Assembly (NCBI GenBank): GCA_965276675.1
Contig: OZ255624.1
Location: forward strand, 2,542,001 to 2,606,000
Length of the DNA: 64,000 nt
Direction: 5' to 3'
Source of the DNA: G965276675 sp965276675
Lineage (GTDB): Bacteria > Acidobacteriota > Terriglobia > Terriglobales > Acidobacteriaceae
The number at the start of each line of letters is the position of its first letter. Within the stretch, counting starts at the first letter, position 1. Both the position numbers and the translations under genes were made by a program. This document shows positions 26,143-32,474 of this stretch, piece after piece. The notes under the pieces were generated by a model, which saw nothing but the letters and a program-made list of their open reading frames with translations, was not told the DNA's origin and made no database searches.

Positions 26143-26181
26143 ATTATCACGTAACACAAGCAAGTTGTCATGCTAAGTAGA

Positions 26182-26286
26182 TCATTTTAAACGAAGTAGG
26201 GACTCCAGCGCTTTTAGGTGCATGAACATCTGACCCTTATCGTCGACGGCTCCCCGGGCGTAGAGGTTACCTTGCCTCTCTGTGGG
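26182..26286 (-). pseudogene. Fragment of an M20-family dipeptidase gene
   Basis: Minus-strand codons between two stops read RQGNLYARGAVDDKGQ and then FMHLKALESLLRLK. GRGxxDDKG with a following HxxALE helix is the metal-binding core of M20 dipeptidases (here ARGAVDDKG). Only about 34 codons survive; nothing else of the family was found nearby. It is a relic. The rest of 25958-26542 apart from this and the tRNA scrap looks empty. Confidence 0.65.
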
Positions 26287-26542
26287 TTACGATGAGGGCA
26301 GTCCGCACAGAACGTCGCCATCTTTGTTGCGTATGGCTAAGCAGAATCAGCAACAGACAAAGAGAACGTGCGTCATACTCGCGTCATATTCTCGCAATAC
26401 CTATACTTGTGTTTACACCTCTTGACTAGAGATCAACGGAAGATCAATCCTTCTCTTGCGCGGAAAGTCTTCGCTAAAGACCAGGGATGACATCCTGCAC
26501 TCTTCTGCGATAATCGTGCGCGATCTCACGTGGAGGATGTTG

Positions 26543-27205
26543 ATGTTTCGCTTCGCCGCCCCTTACTTGTTGTTCTCGGTCCCGGCTTGTATTGCTCAGG
26601 CCGCTACGCACTCGACAGTTTCATGTTCCGCTCCAAAGCCCGACTCCCGCTGCGAGGTCGTGTACAAAGACGGCAACCGAGTCACAACACTGAAAACCGA
26701 GCAGGCTGACATCACGGTTAGCCCGGTGGAGAGTATTGGCAAAACTGCCTATGGGCTTTATGTCACGGTCAAAAGTCATGTACACGCTCTAGATGTGGAC
26801 CCCGAAAACTTCTATCTTGGCCAGAATGACAAGACGGTTCTCAGAGTCACACCAGCGGCCATCGCGCTCAAGGACGTCGAAAAAAGTGAGCTGCGCCACA
26901 TGATCGTTCCTAATATGCTGGGAGGCGCTTTTGACAATAGGCCAGCATTCGTCACTCATGTTGACGCCAGCGGCGACAGCACAACCGTGGTGGACACGGC
27001 AGGCAATGCACACGGGACCAATCGGGCACGCGCCGTTATCGAACAGTACAAGAATGCAGAGAAGAATTCACTCAAGCACAACACACTTAATGAAAACGAA
27101 GCAGTTGGCGGTTATGTGTACTTCGTACATGCCAAGGACAAGCATGGAGAGCTAGAGGCGGTATCGACACGATTGGACATCGGGGATACTACCTATCTGT
27201 TCTGA
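26543..27205 (+). CDS. Hypothetical exported protein
   Basis: From ATG 26543, a 220-aa product with signal peptide FRFAAPYLLFSVPACIAQA. GGAGG stands six bases before the start, and an ATG directly on the GGAGG at 26537 is less likely. The mature part has paired cysteines early (SCSAPKPDSRCEV) and a beta-rich body including FYLGQNDKTVLRVTPAAIALKD, with a C-terminal beta stretch GGYVYFVHAKDKHGELEAVST. The pattern resembles small acidobacterial exported proteins of unknown function. It lies alone between the tRNA-Arg fragment and intact tRNA-Arg, so it may have arrived with a mobile element. Confidence 0.65.
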   Translation: MFRFAAPYLLFSVPACIAQAATHSTVSCSAPKPDSRCEVVYKDGNRVTTLKTEQADITVSPVESIGKTAYGLYVTVKSHVHALDVDPENFYLGQNDKTVLRVTPAAIALKDVEKSELRHMIVPNMLGGAFDNRPAFVTHVDASGDSTTVVDTAGNAHGTNRARAVIEQYKNAEKNSLKHNTLNENEAVGGYVYFVHAKDKHGELEAVSTRLDIGDTTYLF

Positions 27206-27296
27206 AACTTTGTCGCAGAAAAAGGCTCAGCTTAGCTGGTTGATTATTTCGTCCTATCGTGGCTTAGGCTCTGGTTACTGTAAGTTGTTGATTTTG

Positions 27297-27373
27297 TGGT
27301 GCGCCCAGAGAGATTCGAACTCCCGACCTATTGATTCGTAGTCAATCGCTCTATCCAACTGAGCTATGGGCGC
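27297..27373 (-). tRNA. tRNA-Arg (anticodon ACG)
   Basis: A full cloverleaf reads on the minus strand: acceptor GCGCCCA/TGGGCGC, D arm GCTC..GAGC, anticodon stem ATTGA/TCAAT with loop CTACGAA (anticodon ACG), and T arm GGGAG TTCGAAT CTCTC. Discriminator A and an encoded CCA follow. It reads CGN arginine codons after A34 deamination. Confidence 0.97.
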
Positions 27374-27448
27374 TTGGGGTGGTGCTACAGACTTTCTTAC
27401 GATACCAATTTCCATCTGCCTGTGCAACGGTCGTGGTGGGCTCGCGCG

Positions 27449-27742
27449 TTACTTTGCCGGGACCACCGGCTGAGCGGCAAGAGCTTCATCTGGGTGCTCG
27501 ATCGGCGATTGTGGGGCGATGAGAGGCAACTCATTCAGAATGCTGATGCCGCCCCGGCGTAATAATTGTGTGATGGAGGAGGTATTGAGCCGGGTGGCGT
27601 CGTACTCGACGCGGACCGTCTTCTGCGCCTCATCGATCACCACCCGCCGGATACCATAGACCTCTTTCAGCTTTCCGAGGCCGAGCATGGCTGCTTCGTT
27701 GGGGTGAAGTTCGTAGCGGTACAGGACATCCATCGTCGTCAT
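27449..27742 (-). CDS. Small hypothetical protein, HMA-like fold
   Basis: A 97-aa product beginning MTTMDVLYRYELHPNEAAMLGLGKL. The pattern of beta-alpha-beta (VLYRYELHPNEAAMLGLGKLKEVYG, RRVVIDEAQKTVRVEYDAT, SITQLLRRGGI) resembles the ferredoxin-like heavy-metal-associated fold, without the CxxC metal motif. The C-terminus is Pro/Ala-rich. A repeat copy (27785-27849) lies just upstream, so I did not use the longer open frame that starts inside it. Function unknown. Confidence 0.6.
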   Translation of the reverse strand: MTTMDVLYRYELHPNEAAMLGLGKLKEVYGIRRVVIDEAQKTVRVEYDATRLNTSSITQLLRRGGISILNELPLIAPQSPIEHPDEALAAQPVVPAK

Positions 27743-27784
27743 AGGTCGATGATACCGCAGGGAGTGCGGTGTGCTGGGCAGAGA

Positions 27785-27849
27785 CGAACAGCGGATCTCT
27801 CCACTCCGCCGATCTCGCTGCGCGAGATGGCTTCGGTCGAGATGACAAG
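27785..27849 (+). repeat. Dispersed palindromic repeat, copy C
   Basis: The sequence runs from CGAACAGCGGATCTCTCC to TTCGGTCGAGATGACAAG, with central inverted pair ATCTCG...CGAGAT. It is the closest match to the copy inside the aminotransferase gene. It lies upstream of the 97-aa gene. Confidence 0.65.
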
Positions 27850-27905
27850 AGTTTGGTTCGAGGTGGAGCAATGCAGTGGTTTTTGATTCTGATCAATTCA
27901 GATCA

Positions 27906-28403
27906 TTACAGGCGGCTGAGGTAGGACAGGATCTCCGGGCTGGTCCAGTTCTGGGGACCGATGAACTTGCGACGGATGACGCCGTTGCGATCGATGATGT
28001 AGGTCTCCGGGTAGCGAAAGGTGCCGTAGAGCGCGTTAGCGCGCTGCTGCTGGTCTTCAACGGTCAGTAGTTCGACGGGGTGCTCCGTCAAGAAGCTACG
28101 GTAGGCGGCGGTGTCGTCGTCTGTGCTGACAGCCAGGACTGCAATCCCCGGCATGGTCTTCTGCAGGGCGGTCAGCGAGGGCAGCTCTTCGATGCAAGGG
28201 GCGCACCAGGTGGCCCAGAAGTTGAGGACCACGACTTTGCCGCGGTATTGATCAAGGCGAACCGTGCGAGTCGCATCCGAGACCGTAAAGTCTGGCGCGA
28301 GCTTGCCGGTCTGGGTGGGGTGGCTTCCGCGATCGCACCCCACGCCGCAGCCAATCAGGAGCAGCGTGGCGGCACAGGCGAGGAAAGGCGAAGATTGCGG
28401 CAC
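27906..28403 (-). CDS. TlpA-like thioredoxin lipoprotein
   Basis: From GTG 28403 a 165-aa product with a lipoprotein signal (SSPFLACAATLLLIGCG; lipobox LIGC). A thioredoxin fold of the TlpA/ResA type follows: APDFTVSDATRTVRL, then VVVLNFWATWCAPCIEELP with the redox WCAPC motif, and TYIIDRNGVIRRKFIG with the cis-Pro region at RYPETY. It probably acts as an extracytoplasmic thiol-disulfide reductase, for example in cytochrome c maturation. GTG 28403 is preceded by AGAAAG and gives a complete signal; the open frame extends upstream to 28517 through the tandem repeat. Confidence 0.85.
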   Translation of the reverse strand: MPQSSPFLACAATLLLIGCGVGCDRGSHPTQTGKLAPDFTVSDATRTVRLDQYRGKVVVLNFWATWCAPCIEELPSLTALQKTMPGIAVLAVSTDDDTAAYRSFLTEHPVELLTVEDQQQRANALYGTFRYPETYIIDRNGVIRRKFIGPQNWTSPEILSYLSRL

Positions 28404-28411
28404 CTTTCTAT

Positions 28412-28451
28412 AATACCCAGTGGACTCCAGGAATACCCAGTGGTCTTCAGG
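28412..28451 (+). repeat. Two 20-bp tandem direct repeats in a divergent promoter region
   Basis: AATACCCAGTGGACTCCAGG at 28412-28431 is followed directly by AATACCCAGTGGTCTTCAGG at 28432-28451, 18 of 20 bases identical. They lie between the TlpA-like gene and the PTPS gene. A regulatory role or simple slippage are both possible. Confidence 0.6.
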
Positions 28452-28541
28452 ATGTGTAAGGACACCAAAGCAGACAATGAAGCCGAATGCCCGGGCCGCA
28501 CATCCATACAACAGCAAAAGAGCTGAGAGCGTTGGCCAACG

Positions 28542-28952
28542 ATGATTTTATTGACCAGGAAAGCCGAGTTTTCCGCAGCGCATTACTACTGGAACAAGCG
28601 CTGGACGGATGCGGAAAACCATCGCGTCTTCGGCAAATGCGCAAATCGTAACGGACACGGTCACAATTACACGCTCGAGGTGACGGTGGCCGGGGAGATC
28701 GATCCAGAGACCGGGTTTGTGGTCGACCTAAAGCAGCTGAAAGATGTGCTCAATCGCGAGGTGGTCGACGTATACGATCATCGGCACTTGAACCTGGAGA
28801 TTCCGGAGTTTGCCGAGCGTATGCCAACGGCCGAAAACATCGCCATCAGCGCGTGGGAGCGGCTCCAGGGAAAGATCGCCGGAGCCACGCTGCATCGGGT
28901 GCGTGTCTACGAGATGCCGGACTTGTTCGCCGACTACTATGGTGAGCGATGA
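28542..28952 (+). CDS. queD: 6-pyruvoyltetrahydropterin / 6-carboxytetrahydropterin synthase (paralogue 1)
   Basis: A 136-aa PTPS/QueD-family enzyme. The three zinc histidines are in FSAAHYY and NGHGHNY; the catalytic Cys is in FGKCANRN, Asp in DHRHLN and the pterin-anchoring Glu in RVRVYEMPDLFADY. Members convert 7,8-dihydroneopterin triphosphate into 6-pyruvoyl- or 6-carboxy-tetrahydropterin. The last four bases overlap the start of a second paralogue (ATGA), and folE follows, so substrate supply and use are coupled. Which paralogue serves queuosine and which another pterin cannot be decided from motifs alone. Confidence 0.92.
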   Translation: MILLTRKAEFSAAHYYWNKRWTDAENHRVFGKCANRNGHGHNYTLEVTVAGEIDPETGFVVDLKQLKDVLNREVVDVYDHRHLNLEIPEFAERMPTAENIAISAWERLQGKIAGATLHRVRVYEMPDLFADYYGER

Positions 28953-29368
28953 AGGCGCACTTCACACGCCGCTATCGGTTGAGTGCGTCGCACCGGCTGC
29001 ACTGCGCGAGCTACTCCGACGACCGGAATCGCGAGACCTACGGGAAGTGCAACAACCCGCACGGGCATGGGCACAATTACTTGATCGAGGTGACGGTAAG
29101 CGGGCCCGTCGACCCGGAGACCGGGATGGTGATTAACATGGTTGAGCTCGATGATGTCGTGTGGCAGAACGTCGTCGACCGGTTCGACCACACCAATCTA
29201 AATCTCGACCCGGCCTTCGCCGCAGAGGTGCCCACGACAGAGAACCTGTGTCGTGCCGTGTATCAGCTGCTCAAGCCCTCCATCGCGGCGGCGCACCTGG
29301 AGCGGGTGCGGATAGAAGAGACCAGCAACAATTTTTTTGAGTATGCGGGAGAGCAGACCATTGGCTGA
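28949..29368 (+). CDS. 6-pyruvoyltetrahydropterin synthase (paralogue 2)
   Basis: A 139-aa PTPS. The N-terminal LSASHRL and NNPHGHGHNY carry the zinc ligands; YGKCNNPHGHGHNY is closer to animal-type PTPS than to the first paralogue. Late Glu is in RVRIEETSNNFFEY. It starts at ATG 28949 inside the stop of paralogue 1, and the folE start overlaps its end. Tandem copies suggest different products: one for 7-deazaguanine (queuosine) and one for a reduced pterin cofactor. That division of labour is inference. Confidence 0.9.
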   Translation: MKAHFTRRYRLSASHRLHCASYSDDRNRETYGKCNNPHGHGHNYLIEVTVSGPVDPETGMVINMVELDDVVWQNVVDRFDHTNLNLDPAFAAEVPTTENLCRAVYQLLKPSIAAAHLERVRIEETSNNFFEYAGEQTIG

Positions 29369-30026
29369 AGCAAAAACAAAAGAAGTACACAGCGGTGCGT
29401 CTCTGGATGAGAAGACCGGAGTGCAGATCGCGGAGAGCCAGCGGCCAGAGGCGCTGACGCAGTTCTCGACCGAGCAGCTCTACGCCGAGCTGCTCACGCG
29501 CTTCGATGAGGACCCCTCGCGCAATGGACTGCTGAAGACGCCGGAACGCGTGGCGAAGGCAATGTCGTTCCTGACCAAGGGCTATCGTGAAGATCCGATG
29601 GAGATCCTGCGGGCGGCGCTCTTCGATGTGGACTACGACGAGATGGTGATCGTCAAAGACATCGAGATGTATTCGTTGTGCGAGCACCATATGCTGCCTT
29701 TCTTCGGCAAGGTGCACGTGGCGTACATCCCGAACGGCAAGGTGGTCGGTCTGAGCAAAATTCCGCGGCTGGTGGATGTATTCGCGCGGCGGCTGCAGGT
29801 GCAGGAGCGCATGACGCGGGAGATTGCCGATGCCATCCAGGAGGCGATCGCTCCGCAGGGCGTGGGCGTCGTTATCGAGGCGCGGCATCTCTGCATGATG
29901 ATGCGCGGGGTAGAGAAGCAAAATTCGTCGACCGTGACTTCGGCGATGGCTGGCGTCTTTCTGGAGCAGAAGACGCGTGGGGAGTTTTTGTCGTTGGTGC
30001 GGGAGCGTTCGCAGAACATGGTGTGA
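29343..30026 (+). CDS. folE: GTP cyclohydrolase I
   Basis: A 227-aa type IA GTP cyclohydrolase: ENx-like LLKTPERVAKAM, zinc ligands in YSLCEHHMLPFFGKVHVAYIP and in ARHLCMMMRGVEKQ, and VGLSKIPRLVDVFARRLQVQERM. It converts GTP to 7,8-dihydroneopterin triphosphate, the substrate of the two PTPS enzymes upstream and of folate synthesis. The first in-frame ATG is 29343; TTG at 29361 with GGGAG nine bases upstream is an equally plausible start giving 221 residues. Both overlap the end of the second PTPS gene. Confidence 0.93.
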   Translation: MRESRPLAEAKTKEVHSGASLDEKTGVQIAESQRPEALTQFSTEQLYAELLTRFDEDPSRNGLLKTPERVAKAMSFLTKGYREDPMEILRAALFDVDYDEMVIVKDIEMYSLCEHHMLPFFGKVHVAYIPNGKVVGLSKIPRLVDVFARRLQVQERMTREIADAIQEAIAPQGVGVVIEARHLCMMMRGVEKQNSSTVTSAMAGVFLEQKTRGEFLSLVRERSQNMV

Positions 30027-30091
30027 GGTTCACCGCGAAAGTGCGGAGAAGGAGCGAGAGCAAGGGAAATCTACCGCTTATAGTTAGTGGA

Positions 30092-30970
30092 GTGAATGGA
30101 CTGCTGGTAGTAGATAAGCCGGGTGGTATGACCTCGCATGATGCCGTGCTGCGGGTGCGGCGTGCTACGGGCGAGCGATCGATCGGCCATCTGGGGACGC
30201 TTGATCCAATGGCGACGGGGGTACTGCCGCTGCTGCTGGGAAAGTTCACGCGGTTGGCACAGTTCTTTGGCAAGCTGGAGAAGGAATACACGGGAGCGAT
30301 CCGGTTCGGCTTTGCCACAACAACTTACGATGCCGAAGGCTCATCAGTTGATGAGCGGTGCTTCCAGATGCCAGCCGATGCCTGCGTGCGCGAGGAGGCC
30401 GCGCGGCTTACTGGGTTAATTGAGCAGATGCCGCCCGCTTTTAGTGCGAAGAAGATCGGGGGAAGGCCGGCGTACGAGCTGGCGCGGAAGGGTCAGGAGG
30501 TCGCTCTAAAGGCTGTGCCGGTGACGGTGCATACGTTTGAAGTGGACCAGCTCGTGGGTAACACAGCGGCGTTTCGCGTGAGGGTATCGGCGGGCGGCTA
30601 CGTGCGCTCGCTCGCGCACGATCTGGGCCAGGGGCTGGGGTGTGGTGCGCACCTGGCTTCGCTTCGGCGGGTGGCGGCTGGGCCTTTTACGATAGAGGAC
30701 GCTTGGTCACTGACGGAGATCGAGGCGCGCGCTCAGTCACCGGATGCATTGGCGGAGTACATGCCGCATCCGCGAACGTTGCTGCCCGAATTGCCGTGCG
30801 CCACGGCCGATGCATTCACGGCGGGACGATTGCGCAACGGCAACTTGGCGAACCTGCCGGAGTATTCACAGGCTGAGTTGGTGAAAATTTTTGTAGGGCG
30901 GCACGATCTGCTGGGAATCGGACGAAGAATCGCAGGGACGCTCTTTCAGCCGATAGTCGTGCTGAGTTAA
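30092..30970 (+). CDS. truB: tRNA pseudouridine-55 synthase
   Basis: A 292-aa TruB. The catalytic motif IGHLGTLDPMATGVLPLLLGKFT holds the nucleophilic Asp. KEYTGAIRFGFATTTYDAEG, MPPAFSAKKIGGRPAYELARKG and a RVSAGGYVRSLAHDLG motif follow in order. It makes pseudouridine at position 55 in the T loop of tRNAs. The GTG at 30092 is the likely start: it directly precedes NGLLVVDKPGGMTSH, the usual N-terminus of the family. It follows folE in the same orientation. Its 3' end overlaps that of the convergent esterase gene by 4 bases. Confidence 0.92.
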   Translation: MNGLLVVDKPGGMTSHDAVLRVRRATGERSIGHLGTLDPMATGVLPLLLGKFTRLAQFFGKLEKEYTGAIRFGFATTTYDAEGSSVDERCFQMPADACVREEAARLTGLIEQMPPAFSAKKIGGRPAYELARKGQEVALKAVPVTVHTFEVDQLVGNTAAFRVRVSAGGYVRSLAHDLGQGLGCGAHLASLRRVAAGPFTIEDAWSLTEIEARAQSPDALAEYMPHPRTLLPELPCATADAFTAGRLRNGNLANLPEYSQAELVKIFVGRHDLLGIGRRIAGTLFQPIVVLS

Positions 30971-31692
30971 GGCTTCTTCAGCAGGGGTGTCACGAGCGGC
31001 AGAAGATTGCGCGCGACCTGCGTGTTGCCCTGGGCGGTAGCGTGCATTCCGTCTTCCTGCATGCCGCCGGGGACGCCATAGACGTCCTTGAGCAGAAAGG
31101 GGAGCAGTGGCAGATGTTCCTGCCGGGCGAGCGAAGAGTAGATGTCATTGAACTGCTGGATATAGTCCGGGCCGTAGTTGGTAGGCAGGGTGATGCCGCC
31201 GAGGACGACCTGGGTGCCGGAGCGTTTGAGGGTGCTGACGATCGTCTGAAGGTTCTGTCGCGTAGCACTGATAGGCAGACCGCGAAGACCGTCATTGCCG
31301 CCGAAGGCGACGATTACCACCATGGGATGAAGGGCGGTGACGTCTTCTACCCGGTCCGCTCCGTCCTTCGTAGTGTTGCCGCTGATACCGGCGTTAACCA
31401 CGCGGTAGCGGAAGCCCTTCGCGTCGAGGTCTTTCTGGAGAAAGTCTGGGTAGCTTTGTCCGGCATCTGCGCCGTAGCCGGCGGTGAGGCTATCGCCAAA
31501 CGCGACGATGATGGGGCGCGTATCCGATTGCGGTGCATTCGCGGCGGAGTTCGGAGTGGCCATCGCGGGCGAGGCGGTCTGCGTGGCTGATGACGCTTCG
31601 GAAGGCCGCGGGGTTTGGTGGCATCCACAGAGCGCGACGGCCATGAGTGGCACGACGAGGGCGGACAGGCGAGACTTGAGACACAGCTCCAC
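30967..31692 (-). CDS. tesA: SGNH/GDSL arylesterase (TesA-like)
   Basis: A 241-aa lipoprotein: signal VVPLMAVALCGC with a lipobox-type LCGC. The SGNH blocks are complete: Ser in IVAFGDSLTAGYGADAG (block I), Gly in VVNAGISGNTTKDGADR (block II), Asn in VIVAFGGNDGLRG (block III), and Asp/His in QEDGMHATAQGN (block V). Enzymes of this type hydrolyse acyl esters or thioesters in the periplasm. Start GTG 31692. It is divergent from an ABC ATPase/permease pair, the same arrangement as tesA with ybbAP in Escherichia coli, which strengthens the assignment. Confidence 0.88.
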   Translation of the reverse strand: MELCLKSRLSALVVPLMAVALCGCHQTPRPSEASSATQTASPAMATPNSAANAPQSDTRPIIVAFGDSLTAGYGADAGQSYPDFLQKDLDAKGFRYRVVNAGISGNTTKDGADRVEDVTALHPMVVIVAFGGNDGLRGLPISATRQNLQTIVSTLKRSGTQVVLGGITLPTNYGPDYIQQFNDIYSSLARQEHLPLLPFLLKDVYGVPGGMQEDGMHATAQGNTQVARNLLPLVTPLLKKP

Positions 31693-31769
31693 AGTGCAAC
31701 TTTAGCAGTTCGGCGGCTCGCGGCGGCGGAGTCAACAGTGATAAGTACGAGAGGAATGGCAAGCATCGC

Positions 31770-32474
31770 ATGATCGAAGTACGTGGGTTGAAAAAGTCGA
31801 TTCGCAACGGCACGCGCACAGTCGATATTTTGCGGGGCATCGATCTGATGATTCCCGCGGGGCAGTTTGTGGCCATCATGGGCGCCTCCGGCAGCGGTAA
31901 GAGCACATTGCTGGGTTTGCTGGCGGGGCTCGATGCGCCGAGCGAAGGCGAGATCCTGCTCGACGGGTTTGAGATAGGCCGCTTGAGCGAAGACGAGCTG
32001 GCGCAGATGCGCGGGCAGAAGGTGGGGTTTGTCTTTCAGTCGTACCAGCTGATCCCGACACTCACGGCGCTTGAAAATGTGCTGCTGCCCTTCGAGCTGA
32101 ACGGCTCGGGCGATGGCCGAGCGCGTGCGACAGAGTTGCTGACGAGTGTGGGCCTGGAGGAGCGGCTGCATCATTACCCAGTCCAGTTGTCAGGCGGCGA
32201 GCAACAGCGCGTCGGGATAGCGCGGGCGTTCATGTTGAATCCGCCGATTGTCTTTGCGGACGAGCCTACGGGCAATCTGGATACGCGGAATGGCGAGCAT
32301 GTGCTGGAGCTGCTGCTGGGGCGCAACCGCGCGAGCCGGACGACGCTGGTGCTGGTGACGCATGATCCACTGATCTCCGCGCGCGCGGAACGCCGGATTA
32401 TCCTGCGCGACGGGCTGGTGGTTGCGGATGAGACGGTTCGAGGCAAAGTTAATGCAGACGAGGTGGAGGCGTGA
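31770..32474 (+). CDS. ybbA: ABC transporter ATPase, YbbA-like
   Basis: A 234-aa MacB/LolD-class ATPase: Walker A GASGSGKST, Q-loop VFQSYQLIPTL, signature LSGGEQQRVGIARAF, Walker B PIVFADEPTGNLD, and switch His in VTHDPL. It starts at ATG 31770 and its stop overlaps the permease start (GTGA). The neighbouring TesA-like gene is divergent across 77 bases, so the two units probably share a promoter region. In Escherichia coli YbbAP acts on long-chain or hydrophobic compounds; the same role here is inference. Confidence 0.92.
   Translation: MIEVRGLKKSIRNGTRTVDILRGIDLMIPAGQFVAIMGASGSGKSTLLGLLAGLDAPSEGEILLDGFEIGRLSEDELAQMRGQKVGFVFQSYQLIPTLTALENVLLPFELNGSGDGRARATELLTSVGLEERLHHYPVQLSGGEQQRVGIARAFMLNPPIVFADEPTGNLDTRNGEHVLELLLGRNRASRTTLVLVTHDPLISARAERRIILRDGLVVADETVRGKVNADEVEA

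Noticed and set aside
26104..26160. A second tRNA-Arg gene
   Set aside because: Only the 3' half is present, with mismatches in the T stem and acceptor; no D arm or 5' acceptor was found.
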